Assembly: GCA_910584595.1 (NCBI GenBank)
Contig: CAJUBQ010000127.1
Location: 1-11,447 of the forward strand
Direction of reading: 5' to 3'
Source: an uncultured Eubacterium sp.
GTDB taxonomy: Bacteria; Bacillota; Clostridia; Lachnospirales; Lachnospiraceae
DNA length: 11,447 nt
Made by a program: the position numbers and the translations under genes. Under the pieces are notes generated by a model, which did no database searches, was not told the origin of the DNA, and saw nothing but the letters and a program-made list of their open reading frames with translations. The first letter of the stretch is position 1, and each line of letters begins with the position of its first letter. Of the stretch, positions 1 through 6,936 are shown piece by piece.

Positions 1-39
1 TTCTGGTGTTAATAAAACCTCATATTTCTTCTTTGGCAT
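1..39 (-). CDS. IS630-like transposase, N-terminal fragment cut by window edge
   Basis: Only the first 13 codons are visible, reading leftward from an ATG at 39-37: MPKKKYEVLLTPE. This basic start followed by an (L)TxEE-type stretch resembles the N-terminus of IS630-family transposases, DDE enzymes that insert at TA dinucleotides. A good ribosome binding site (AAAGGAG on the minus strand, about positions 49-55) precedes the ATG. The assignment is strengthened by the terminal repeat at 93-123, which abuts a TA at 124-125 as expected for this family. The rest of the gene lies outside the window, so catalytic residues cannot be checked. The family call is from memory of the N-terminus and the TA context. 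Confidence 0.6.
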   Translation of the reverse strand, partial: MPKKKYEVLLTPE

Positions 40-92
40 AATGCTCACTCCTTTTCGATTTAGAGTAACATGCCAAGATAAAATTTAAAATA

Positions 93-125
93 TTTTGATA
101 CAGTTTTAGACTTAACAAGGCACTA
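93..125 (+). repeat. IS630-like terminal inverted repeat with flanking TA (left copy)
   Basis: These 33 bp are a perfect reverse complement of 11393-11425. The outer end is AACAAGGCAC followed by TA (124-125), which fits the TA target of IS630/Tc1-like elements. The repeat lies upstream of the transposase start at 39, so it is the 5' terminus of that element. The sigma-like gene begins only 27 bp beyond the TA. The insertion has therefore separated that gene from whatever originally lay upstream, including its promoter. Confidence 0.8.
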
Positions 126-152
126 GTTGGAATGGGAAGGAGGTGAAACCGA

Positions 153-593
153 ATGGAACAATCTCCTTCCCAGGATGAATTGACGGTCATGCATCAGTTT
201 GACCGTCTGTGCCAGTTAGCATTGGACGGCGAGGCGGCAAATTATTACCGGTATATGGAATACCGGAGGAACCATGAAGTGAATTTTTCTGAAATGACAG
301 AAAAGGAATTAGACAGCATTTTTGTGATGGATGAATACAATCTGGACAGTTCGCACTTCCAAGTCCTTGGGTATGACATTGAGGTAAAGGTCACATTGCT
401 TGTAGAGGCACTGCAGGCTTTGACGGAGAAAAAGCGGAATGTAGTCCTGCTGTCTTATTTTCTGGAAATGACGGATGCGGAAATCGCAAGGGAAATGAAG
501 CTGGTGCATAGCACCATACGGGAGCATAGGATGCGCTCTTTAGAATTACTGAAAAAACTTATGGAGGAAAATATGGATGGAGCAGAGAAATAA
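153..593 (+). CDS. Sigma-70 family-like regulator of a conjugative element
   Basis: A 146-residue protein resembling the small sigma-factor-like proteins of Tn916/Tn1549-type elements. The C-terminal part (about 83-138) looks like sigma region 4: a helical stretch with LTEKKRNVVLL, then a helix-turn-helix around MTDAEIAREM and HSTIREHRMRSLELLKKL, matching the -35-binding domain. No region 2 is recognisable, as is usual for these short proteins. The start is well supported by AAGGAGGTGA at 137-146, six bases before the ATG. An IS630-like end stops 27 bp upstream, so the native promoter is lost and any expression would come from the IS or from read-through. It probably regulates genes of the host element; no target can be named from this sequence. 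Confidence 0.8.
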   Translation: MEQSPSQDELTVMHQFDRLCQLALDGEAANYYRYMEYRRNHEVNFSEMTEKELDSIFVMDEYNLDSSHFQVLGYDIEVKVTLLVEALQALTEKKRNVVLLSYFLEMTDAEIAREMKLVHSTIREHRMRSLELLKKLMEENMDGAEK

Positions 594-612
594 GTGTAAG
601 TAAGAAAAACAT

Positions 613-846
613 TTGCTGCCTTTTCATATTATTAAGGCGGCATCAGAAGGGGATGCACAGGCAATCCAGGCTGTATTGAAGCATTATGAGAGCTACATAG
701 TGAAATTATCCACTAGGAAAATGTATGACGAGCTTGGCCAGGTGCATTACTGTGTGGATGAATCATTGCGCAGACGGCTGGAAACAAAATTGATTGCTAA
801 AACATTGGCTTTCCGCCCAATTCCATATAAGGGCGTCCGAGCATAA
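613..846 (+). CDS. Small helix-turn-helix-type protein of conjugative elements, start doubtful
   Basis: A 77-codon frame reading LLPFHIIKAASEGDAQAIQ, then VLKHYESYIVKLSTRKMYDE and a charged C-terminus ending near KLIAKTLAFRPIPYKGVRA. This pattern fits the small HTH_16-like proteins that follow the sigma-like gene in Tn916/Tn1549-type elements. The gene lies 19 bp after the sigma-like stop on the same strand. The only in-frame start is a TTG at 613 with no clear ribosome binding site. Just upstream, 599-610 reads Ser-Lys-Lys-Asn in a different frame. Homologues, as I remember them, have such residues directly before the LLPF stretch, so a one-base deletion may have damaged the N-terminus. It could be a weakly translated gene or a young pseudogene. 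Confidence 0.6.
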   Translation: MLPFHIIKAASEGDAQAIQAVLKHYESYIVKLSTRKMYDELGQVHYCVDESLRRRLETKLIAKTLAFRPIPYKGVRA

Positions 847-1251
847 AAAACGGGCTGTATTTTTGTACCTTGACAATTTCATATTGGAAATCCTGTAGGA
901 CGTATGGAACAGTGGAGCCATTTAATAAATACGCCATGACTATCTGTATCTGAACTTTATGACACTGTGTCGCAAAGTTTCGGGTATTGGAAATGATGGA
1001 ATGTTGTCTTAAGCATTTGAAGTAAAGGTACGAGCGATAGATATTTAATTACAAGCAAAGAGATAGGGACTTTGCGGCGATGATACTGTTTCTGATAATG
1101 ATACTTCCGGAGAAAAGCTGCTCTGGTCTGAAAAGATGGTGAGATACCAATGGCGCTGTTTCCTGACAGCCACCTGCAGGATTCAATTTGTAACGAATAT
1201 CGGACAAGCAACAAAAAATATATTGGTAAGAAAGCATAGAGGAAAATTAAG
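847..1251 (+). other. About 400 bp with no convincing gene
   Basis: No forward frame stays open long enough to be persuasive. The reverse-strand frames here (to 101 codons) have no ribosome binding site or recognisable composition, and they oppose the direction of every neighbour. Similar gene-poor spacers follow the HTH gene in related elements, so this may be a leader or a decayed small gene. A TTGACA hexamer at 870-875 has no good -10 partner 16-18 bp downstream. I see no tRNA, CRISPR or strong terminator. Confidence 0.5.
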
Positions 1252-1500
1252 ATGAGCAGCACATATTTGGAAAAATTAGAAGATGTGGATATTCAATCAG
1301 TTCATAAAAGTTCTTTGACAGACATCAAAAATGTAAAAATTGACACATCGTTAGAACGGTCAGAAAGAGTTTCCGATTTTTTGGCTCAAATAGGAAACCC
1401 TTATTGTTTTTTATGCGATGAGGTAATTGTAAAGATTTGTTTTTCGGACACGGAAGATACTTTGGAAGAGAAATTGAATGAATATTTTTTATCCTTATAA
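1252..1500 (+). CDS. Small conserved protein of conjugative-element modules (DUF6870-like)
   Basis: An 82-residue acidic protein beginning MSSTYLEKLEDVDI, with a central DIKNVKIDTSLERSERVSDF stretch and a NPYCFLCDEVIVKICF segment before a helical C-terminus. This layout resembles the short proteins often encoded just ahead of serine recombinases in clostridial integrative elements; I associate it from memory with DUF6870, without certainty about the number. The start has an AGAGG ribosome binding site at 1238-1242. No catalytic motif or membrane segment is visible and the biochemical function is unknown. It is 132 bp upstream of the first recombinase but separated from it by a promoter/operator region, so it may be transcribed independently. 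Confidence 0.6.
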   Translation: MSSTYLEKLEDVDIQSVHKSSLTDIKNVKIDTSLERSERVSDFLAQIGNPYCFLCDEVIVKICFSDTEDTLEEKLNEYFLSL

Positions 1501-1528
1501 TAGGCAGAAGCGTATGAATATGAATGAG

Positions 1529-1613
1529 TAACCTTGTAAAATAGTGGACGAATCAGTTATAGCATGTTATACTATAACAGGACTAAATAAAGCCCCAATA
1601 GTTTACAAGGTTA
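1529..1613. promoter_or_regulatory. Nested inverted repeats upstream of the first recombinase
   Basis: A perfect 12-bp inverted repeat (TAACCTTGTAAA at 1529-1540, its complement at 1602-1613) encloses a 7-bp inverted repeat (GTTATAG at 1556-1562, CTATAAC at 1572-1578). A third pair (CAATAGT at 1596-1602, ACTATTG at 1616-1622) reaches the edge of the recombinase ribosome binding site, GAGGTGA at 1622-1628. The inner palindrome overlaps the predicted -10. This looks like an operator plus an RNA structure able to mask the ribosome binding site. It could also be a recombinase binding site. The repeats are seen directly; the role is inferred. Confidence 0.5.
1545..1573 (+). promoter_or_regulatory. 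Predicted extended -10 promoter for the recombinase operon
   Basis: TGGACG (1545-1550, four of six matches to TTGACA) is followed after exactly 17 bp by TATACT (1568-1573). A TG dinucleotide one base upstream gives an extended -10 element. It reads rightward and lies 60 bp before the first recombinase ATG. The inner palindrome overlaps the -10, suggesting repression. Confidence 0.5.
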
Positions 1614-1632
1614 AGACTATTGAGGTGATGAA

Positions 1633-3276
1633 ATGAGTAAAAATCTAAATACTATCTATATTGCTGATGCCTATTACCGGCTTTCGAGAGAAGATGGGGA
1701 CAAGGCTGAAAGTGACAGTATTGTAAATCAAAAAGCTCTTGTAAAAGAGTTTCTTAGAGTGCATCCCGATATTCATATTCATGAGGAAAAAGTAGATGAC
1801 GGTTATACAGGCGTCAATTTTGAGCGTCCTGCTTTTCAGGCAATGCTGGAAGATATTAAGTCTGGTAAAGTAAATTGTGTGATTGTAAAAGATTTATCCA
1901 GATTTGGCAGGAACTATATAGAAGCGGGCAGGTACATTGAAAAGATCTTCCCATATTTGGGAGTAAGATTTATTGCTATCAATGACAATATTGATACCTT
2001 ATCCGGCATGAGCGCTTCGGAAGAAATGCTGATTCCCTTTAAAAATCTGATTAACGATGCATACTGCAGAGATATTTCCATTAAAGTAAGAAGCCATCTG
2101 GATATAAAAAGAAAAAATGGGCAGTATATTGGTTCGTTCGCACCTTATGGCTATAAGAAATCGCCAGAAAACAAAAATCAGCTAATCATTGATGAACCAG
2201 CAGCAGATGTAGTGAGAATGATTTTTCAATGGAAGATCGAAGGTATGAGCGGGGCAAGGATTGCTGACAAACTAAACGAGCTGGGGATACCTACACCTAT
2301 TGAATATAAACATATGAATGGAGAAAATCTACAGTGCTCTTTCCGAAAAAAAGCTGATACAAAATGGATGGCAAATGGAGTAAACCGAATTTTACGAAAT
2401 GAAATTTATACAGGAGTACTTTTGCAGGGGAAAACATGCTCTCCAAATTATAAAATTAGAAAAAGGACAAAAAAAGAGGAAAAGGAATGGATACGATGTG
2501 AGGACAGCCATGAAGCTATCATTTCAAAAGAAGATTTTGGGCTGGTACGAGGCGCTTTTCATACAGACACCAGAGTAGCTCCAGATGAGCAGTCATTATA
2601 TCTTTTTTCTGGAATTGTAAAATGCGGATGGTGCGGTGGGAATATGACCAGAAAGACCATTCCTGTTAATGGTAAAAAATACGTTTATTTGGTATGTGTA
2701 GAAAATAAAAATAAAACTGGATGCAGGAATAAGAAAGCGATCTCTTTGGAGAAATTTGAAAAAATCATACTGAAAATAATAAATCTTCATATAGAGAAAG
2801 TATTTGAGCTGGATCAGATGATTAAAATAATGGAGAAAATCCCTTATCATAATTATCTTTCTGGCAAATTGCAGAATACCATTCAGGATAAAGAAAAGCA
2901 GATTGAAAAAAAGCGGCAGTATATTCAAGACGTATATGAAGACTATAAGGAAGGAATTGTAAACAAAGAAGAATATTTAGAACTGAAAGAGGCTTTCCGC
3001 TTAGGAATAAATGCTTTGGAAAATGAGATTATAGCATTAAATGAAGAAATTCGAAAGCTGGCAATGGATAAGGAAGACCGGGTACAATGGGTCGAACAGT
3101 TTATTCAGTGCAGGGGATTTCAGGAGCTTTCCAGAGAGCTTCTGTTAAGGCTGGTTGAAGAAATTCGGATTTTTGATAAAGATAAAATCGAAGTTGTTTT
3201 TAAATTTCAGTCGGAATATGAAGAACTACGAATTTTCATGCTGTCTAATAACATGGCACCATCAGAAAGTATTTGA
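1633..3276 (+). CDS. Large serine recombinase 1 of 3
   Basis: A 547-residue large serine recombinase of the TnpX/TndX type, which cuts and rejoins DNA at attachment sites through a phosphoserine link. Visible parts in order: resolvase-like catalytic domain (about 9-155) with the YYRLS nucleophile motif (Ser18), DSIVNQ, the DDGYTGVNFERP segment and KDLSRFGR (86-93; Arg90 and Arg93 likely active-site residues); a recombinase domain (about 165-300); a zinc ribbon with Cys331, Cys334, Cys355 and Cys364; then a charged coiled coil (about 385-480). Length is normal and all key residues are intact. The ribosome binding site GAGGTGA sits four bases before the ATG. It heads a rightward operon of three such genes and probably excises or integrates the element whose right end is at 6717-6748. 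Confidence 0.93.
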   Translation: MSKNLNTIYIADAYYRLSREDGDKAESDSIVNQKALVKEFLRVHPDIHIHEEKVDDGYTGVNFERPAFQAMLEDIKSGKVNCVIVKDLSRFGRNYIEAGRYIEKIFPYLGVRFIAINDNIDTLSGMSASEEMLIPFKNLINDAYCRDISIKVRSHLDIKRKNGQYIGSFAPYGYKKSPENKNQLIIDEPAADVVRMIFQWKIEGMSGARIADKLNELGIPTPIEYKHMNGENLQCSFRKKADTKWMANGVNRILRNEIYTGVLLQGKTCSPNYKIRKRTKKEEKEWIRCEDSHEAIISKEDFGLVRGAFHTDTRVAPDEQSLYLFSGIVKCGWCGGNMTRKTIPVNGKKYVYLVCVENKNKTGCRNKKAISLEKFEKIILKIINLHIEKVFELDQMIKIMEKIPYHNYLSGKLQNTIQDKEKQIEKKRQYIQDVYEDYKEGIVNKEEYLELKEAFRLGINALENEIIALNEEIRKLAMDKEDRVQWVEQFIQCRGFQELSRELLLRLVEEIRIFDKDKIEVVFKFQSEYEELRIFMLSNNMAPSESI

Positions 3277-3325
3277 CATATTTTGAATGGTCTCAAAGAA
3301 ATTTATACGAAAGGAGAAACTACGA

Positions 3326-5035
3326 ATGGCACGGAAAAGTAAAAAAAATATAAAAATAATTACAGAAACTACTGCCAGTTCTGTTATTCCCAAGTATTTA
3401 ACCGGAATTTATGTACGTCTATCTGTCGAAGATAATGGGTATAAGACAAAAGATTCCATTGAGAATCAGATTGCATTTTTAAAAGAGTTTATAGAAAAGA
3501 ACTCCAAGGAATTTGAATTAATTCAGATCTATGTTGATAATGGAACAACTGGCACGAATTTTGATCGTGAAAATTGGAATGTTTTGCTGAATGATATAAA
3601 AAGCAGTGCCATTAATTGTATTATTGTGAAGGACTTTTCCCGTATAGGCAGAAATTATATTGAAGTCGGAAATTATCTTGAAAAAATATTTCCATTTCTT
3701 GGTGTACGGGTAGTGTCTGTCAATGATAATTTTGACAGTGAGAACCAAACTTTTCAAAGTGATATGCTTATGAACTCATTGACAAATATTGTAAATGAAT
3801 ATTATGCAAGAGATATATCAAAAAAAGTTACACAGACAAAAAAAACAATGCAGAAAAAAGGAGAGCTTGCCAGCGGCATACTTCCATATGGTTATAAAAA
3901 ATGTAAAACGGATTCCAGGAAACTGGAAGCTGATCCAGAATGTGCAGATATTGTCCAGAAAATATTTTCCTGGCGCGCTGGTGGGAAAGGATGCGGGCAG
4001 ATTGCAAAATATCTGAATGAATTAGCCCTGCCATCTCCCGGACAATATCGTTATATGAATGGGTGCAGTGCTTTTAAACGCAGCCAGAATACAAAATGGA
4101 AATCGAAACACATAGCCGGAATTTTGACGAATCCAGTTTATCTTGGACATATGGTACAAGGTAAAACAAGACGCAGTTATTTTGAACAAAACGGAAAGTT
4201 ACGTTTTTTGCCGAAAGAAGACTGGATAATTGTAAAAAATACCCACCAGGCACTTATTACACAGGAACAATTTGACATAGCATCAGGAATGGCCAAAATC
4301 AGCAGCCAGAGACATTCGGAACAAATGGCGGTTCATGCGGATATTCCACATATAGAAAACCCGCTGCGGAAAAAAATTTATTGCGGTCAATGCGGAAGAT
4401 TACTGACCAGAAGAAGCAGGGTCAAAAATGGCATAAGGGACTACTGCTATTTCTGTAATTCCCCTGCTGTAAAAGTAAATGCCTCTTGCACAAATACCCA
4501 TATCCATGAAATTCCTTTAATGGAAGCTGTAATGAAGTCTGCTGACCAGCAGATGCGTTTATTTGGTGAATGGCAAAATCAATGGATCAGGCAAAAGGAT
4601 GATATAGGTTTTAAGGATAACAGTTCTTCCGTTTTAAGTGAAAAACAGGAACTGGAAGAAAAAATTTCATTTCTTAAAAAGAGAAAGCAGGAACTTTATA
4701 CAGATATGAAAGAAGGGCTGTTATCTTTAAATGATTTTGGTGCAAAGCGAAAAAGCCTGACAAATGAACAGCAGGAATATGAAGAAATTTTAAGTAAATT
4801 ACTGGATCATGAAAAAATGGAAGCTGAGATTAAGGGTGCTGTAGATAAATACCGGAAGGATGTATTAGAAATAAAGGATGACGGCTTGCCAATAAATATT
4901 TTAGACTGCCTGATCGAAAAAATTATCATAGTATCACCGGAAAGGATTGAGATTACTTATTCATTCTCGGATTCTATACCCAAAGGGCATCCCGTAATTC
5001 ATGCCCCTGACGAGGCGGCATCCGATTATGTATGA
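3326..5035 (+). CDS. Large serine recombinase 2 of 3
   Basis: A 569-residue large serine recombinase, counted from the ATG at 3326, chosen because AAGGAG (3311-3316) precedes it by nine bases; an in-frame ATG at 3287 lacks such a site. A basic N-terminal tail of about 24 residues precedes the catalytic domain with YVRLS (Ser33), DSIENQ, DNGTTGTNFDRE and KDFSRIGR (102-109). A recombinase domain and a zinc ribbon follow (Cys353, Cys356, Cys374/Cys377, Cys388), then a Lys/Glu-rich coiled coil. It begins 49 bp after recombinase 1, so the two are probably co-transcribed. It is clearly divergent from recombinases 1 and 3, suggesting division of labour rather than recent duplication. Nothing indicates inactivation. 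Confidence 0.93.
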   Translation: MARKSKKNIKIITETTASSVIPKYLTGIYVRLSVEDNGYKTKDSIENQIAFLKEFIEKNSKEFELIQIYVDNGTTGTNFDRENWNVLLNDIKSSAINCIIVKDFSRIGRNYIEVGNYLEKIFPFLGVRVVSVNDNFDSENQTFQSDMLMNSLTNIVNEYYARDISKKVTQTKKTMQKKGELASGILPYGYKKCKTDSRKLEADPECADIVQKIFSWRAGGKGCGQIAKYLNELALPSPGQYRYMNGCSAFKRSQNTKWKSKHIAGILTNPVYLGHMVQGKTRRSYFEQNGKLRFLPKEDWIIVKNTHQALITQEQFDIASGMAKISSQRHSEQMAVHADIPHIENPLRKKIYCGQCGRLLTRRSRVKNGIRDYCYFCNSPAVKVNASCTNTHIHEIPLMEAVMKSADQQMRLFGEWQNQWIRQKDDIGFKDNSSSVLSEKQELEEKISFLKKRKQELYTDMKEGLLSLNDFGAKRKSLTNEQQEYEEILSKLLDHEKMEAEIKGAVDKYRKDVLEIKDDGLPINILDCLIEKIIIVSPERIEITYSFSDSIPKGHPVIHAPDEAASDYV

Positions 5036-5115
5036 AAAAATGGATGAAAGAAAAGAAATGGAGAGAAATGGGTAAAAGAATGCCAGTTCAGGAAGAAGGT
5101 AAAGAAAATGCTTGA
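5032..5115 (+). CDS. 27-codon coupling ORF between recombinases 2 and 3
   Basis: This tiny ORF starts at an ATG overlapping the recombinase 2 stop (ATGA at 5032-5035) and ends at a TGA (5113-5115) just past the recombinase 3 ATG (5108). It therefore bridges the two genes with overlaps at both ends. The product would be very basic and Trp-containing at its N-terminus (MKKWMKEKKWREMGKR). It has no ribosome binding site of its own apart from coupling. It may only keep ribosomes moving from recombinase 2 to 3, or encode a small DNA-binding or accessory peptide. The double overlap is seen; translation is inferred. Confidence 0.35.
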   Translation: MKKWMKEKKWREMGKRMPVQEEGKENA

Positions 5116-6661
5116 AGGATACATTGCAAAGTATCTTCGTATATCAGACGATGATGAAGATCTTGGCGCTAATAAGTTGGAAAGTGACAGTATTGTGAAT
5201 CAAAGAAAGGTATTGGAATATTACATAGAACATCACCCGGAATTATCAAAATATCCTGTTATGGAATTTTTGGATGATGGATTTTCCGGAGTAAATTTTC
5301 ATCGTCCTGGTATCCAAAAATTATTAAAAGAAGTGAAGGAAAGCAGAGTGGCTTGTATCGTGGTAAAGGATTTATCGCGATTTGGAAGAAATTATATTGA
5401 AGCCGGAGATTATATCGAACAAGTTTTTCCATTTATGGGAGTCCGTTTTATCTCTGTGTCGGACAACTATGACAGCTTCCATAAGCCCGTTGGAATAGAA
5501 ATTGGATTTAAAAATTTGATTTACGATCTATATAGCAGAGATTTGTCCAGAAAAGTAAAATCTGTAAAGCATCTCCATCAGGAACGGGGACGTTACAGCG
5601 GTGGAGATGTGCCATACGGATATCGACGGAATAAAGAGGAAGGGGCAGCTTATGATCCCGATCCACAGGCCGCACAGACAGTTAGAAAGATTTTCATGTT
5701 TGCTGTAGATGGAATACCTCCATCAAGAATAGCAGAAATATTAAGCAGTGAATCCATTCCAACACCCGGCGCGTACAAAAACCAGTCTGCAAATGAGAAT
5801 TATAAACTAAAAAATCATAAAAGTAATTTATGGACACCGGCACAAGTCCGGGAGATTATACAGAATGAGGTCTATATCGGGACATATGTCTGTAATAAAA
5901 TTACATCAATAAAGCCAAGAGTAATGAAACGGAATGACACATCAGAATATATGAAATTTGAAGATGACCATGAACCTTTGGTTGAAAAAGCTTTGTTTCA
6001 GGCAGCGCAAAATGCAATACAGGTACGTGGTAAAAGAGGACGATATAAAAAAGAAGAAAATCCTCATGCACTGAAAGGCAAGGTGAAGTGCGGCTGCTGC
6101 GGATATGGCATGATACGAAGCGGGAAACGGGTTGATTCCTATTCCTGCCATATGGGAAATGCTTGTGGATCGCATATGAATATACAGACAAGTGTGTTAG
6201 AAAAAAGTGTTCTGGATATATTAAAAAAGCTGATGGAAGCCAGTTCAGAAAAAGAAAGGGCTTTACAAAGCACGCAAAACCAAATTCTTTCAGAACTTTT
6301 CAAAGTTAAGGAAAAAAAGAGGATTCTTGAAATGAAGGCAGGGTATTGTAAAACATGCCGTTTGAATTTGTATCATCAATGGAAAGAAGGGAATCTAAAA
6401 AAGGAAGAATATTTTATGCAGAAAGAGGCATTATCGGAACAGGAATCGGAGTGCCGGCAGAAATTGAATCTTTTGGATAAGAAGTTAAGCGATACGTCAT
6501 TCGCCAAATCTGACAGTATACCGGAATTAAGCGGCGAAGATTTTTCAGATAATCTGAATCTGACAAAAGAGCTTGCTGATACTTTGATAGAAAGGATTGA
6601 TGTGTATGAAGCTGACAGGATAGAAGTAACCTGGAAATTTCGGGATATACTATTATGTTAA
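5108..6661 (+). CDS. Large serine recombinase 3 of 3
   Basis: A 517-residue large serine recombinase. The catalytic domain starts at once, with YLRIS (Ser13), DSIVNQ, DDGFSGVNFHRP and KDLSRFGR (87-94), and closely resembles that of recombinase 1. A recombinase domain and a compact zinc ribbon follow (CGCC at 328-331, Cys347, Cys353), then a coiled coil rich in Lys and Glu. The ribosome binding site is GGAAGAAGG, about eight bases before the ATG. The ATG lies within the end of the 27-codon ORF, suggesting translational coupling to recombinase 2. The gene ends 55 bp before the 32-bp attachment-like repeat, the usual position of an attachment site relative to its integrase. All key residues are present. 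Confidence 0.93.
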   Translation: MLEGYIAKYLRISDDDEDLGANKLESDSIVNQRKVLEYYIEHHPELSKYPVMEFLDDGFSGVNFHRPGIQKLLKEVKESRVACIVVKDLSRFGRNYIEAGDYIEQVFPFMGVRFISVSDNYDSFHKPVGIEIGFKNLIYDLYSRDLSRKVKSVKHLHQERGRYSGGDVPYGYRRNKEEGAAYDPDPQAAQTVRKIFMFAVDGIPPSRIAEILSSESIPTPGAYKNQSANENYKLKNHKSNLWTPAQVREIIQNEVYIGTYVCNKITSIKPRVMKRNDTSEYMKFEDDHEPLVEKALFQAAQNAIQVRGKRGRYKKEENPHALKGKVKCGCCGYGMIRSGKRVDSYSCHMGNACGSHMNIQTSVLEKSVLDILKKLMEASSEKERALQSTQNQILSELFKVKEKKRILEMKAGYCKTCRLNLYHQWKEGNLKKEEYFMQKEALSEQESECRQKLNLLDKKLSDTSFAKSDSIPELSGEDFSDNLNLTKELADTLIERIDVYEADRIEVTWKFRDILLC

Positions 6662-6716
6662 TCCGTGTTTATTGAACGATTTATGTTTAATAGGGTATAA
6701 ATTTAAAAAGTGAAAG

Positions 6717-6748
6717 AAATTTTTAGTCCTACCTTGACACAAGCCAAT
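6717..6748 (+). repeat. 32-bp direct repeat, copy 1: internal attachment-site junction
   Basis: This segment (beginning AAATTTTTAGTCCTACC, ending GACACAAGCCAAT) is identical over all 32 bp to 10802-10833. Flanking bases differ on both sides (G versus A before, T versus G after). It lies 55 bp after recombinase 3. At the second copy the last bases, GCCAAT, run straight into spmA codons (Ala-Asn), so the crossover core probably lies at the 3' end of the repeat. Inference: copy 1 is the right end of the recombinase element joined to the left end of the cargo unit. Confidence 0.75.
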
Positions 6749-6838
6749 TGAGTAAATTAGGGTTAAAGAGAAACACATGATATAAAAACGTATAAATGAT
6801 TTGTGAGATTTATGTAAAATGCCAGTTGTATTTGTATC

Positions 6839-6870
6839 TTGTTTTTGGTAATATTATACAAAGTATAATA
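6839..6870 (+). promoter_or_regulatory. Promoter with overlapping operator-like palindrome upstream of the helicase gene
   Basis: TTGTTT (6839-6844) and a consensus TATAAT (6864-6869) are separated by 19 bp, slightly long. An 8-bp perfect inverted repeat (TATTATAC, three-base spacer AAA, GTATAATA; 6852-6870) covers the -10, a classic place for repressor binding. No regulator is encoded in the cargo unit, so the binding factor, if any, is elsewhere. It lies 67 bp before the chosen helicase start. Confidence 0.45.
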
Positions 6871-6936
6871 CGTTTTCAAGGAAAATATACAGAAGAAAAT
6901 TTAAATAAACAAAAAAATGGATATATTGAGGTGCTT

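Larger units (their letters stand above)
126..6748 (+). mobile_element. Right-hand end of a clostridial integrative element with three serine recombinases
   Basis: The order sigma-like regulator, small HTH-type protein, small conserved protein, then large serine recombinases running to an attachment sequence is the usual right-terminal module of Tn1549-like clostridial conjugative elements. All genes read rightward. The right limit is set by the 32-bp repeat at 6717-6748, which recurs at the junction with spmA. The left part (transfer and relaxase genes, left attachment site) is not in the window and is cut off by the IS630-like end at 124-125. Whether a full conjugative element lies to the left is unknown. 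Confidence 0.55.

Noticed and set aside
870..898. TTGACA as a promoter after the HTH gene
   Set aside because: No acceptable -10 hexamer at 16-18 bp spacing.
957..1262. Reverse-strand frame of about 100 codons between the HTH gene and the DUF6870-like gene
   Set aside because: No ribosome binding site, Leu/Tyr-heavy chance composition, and orientation opposite to all neighbours.
2596..2928. Reverse-strand frame inside recombinase 1
   Set aside because: It lies wholly inside a clear serine recombinase gene and has low-complexity Phe/Ile/Leu composition typical of a shadow frame.
6749..6780. Sequence right of repeat copy 1 as a mirror-image arm of the attachment site
   Set aside because: A weak TAGG(G/A)(T/C)TAAA similarity to the inverted left arm is offset by about six bases, too poor to count as a symmetrical serine-integrase site.
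6796..6936. N-terminal extension of the helicase frame
   Set aside because: Open by chance in AT-rich DNA. It covers a likely promoter, and the ATG at 6937 has the ribosome binding site and helicase-like sequence.
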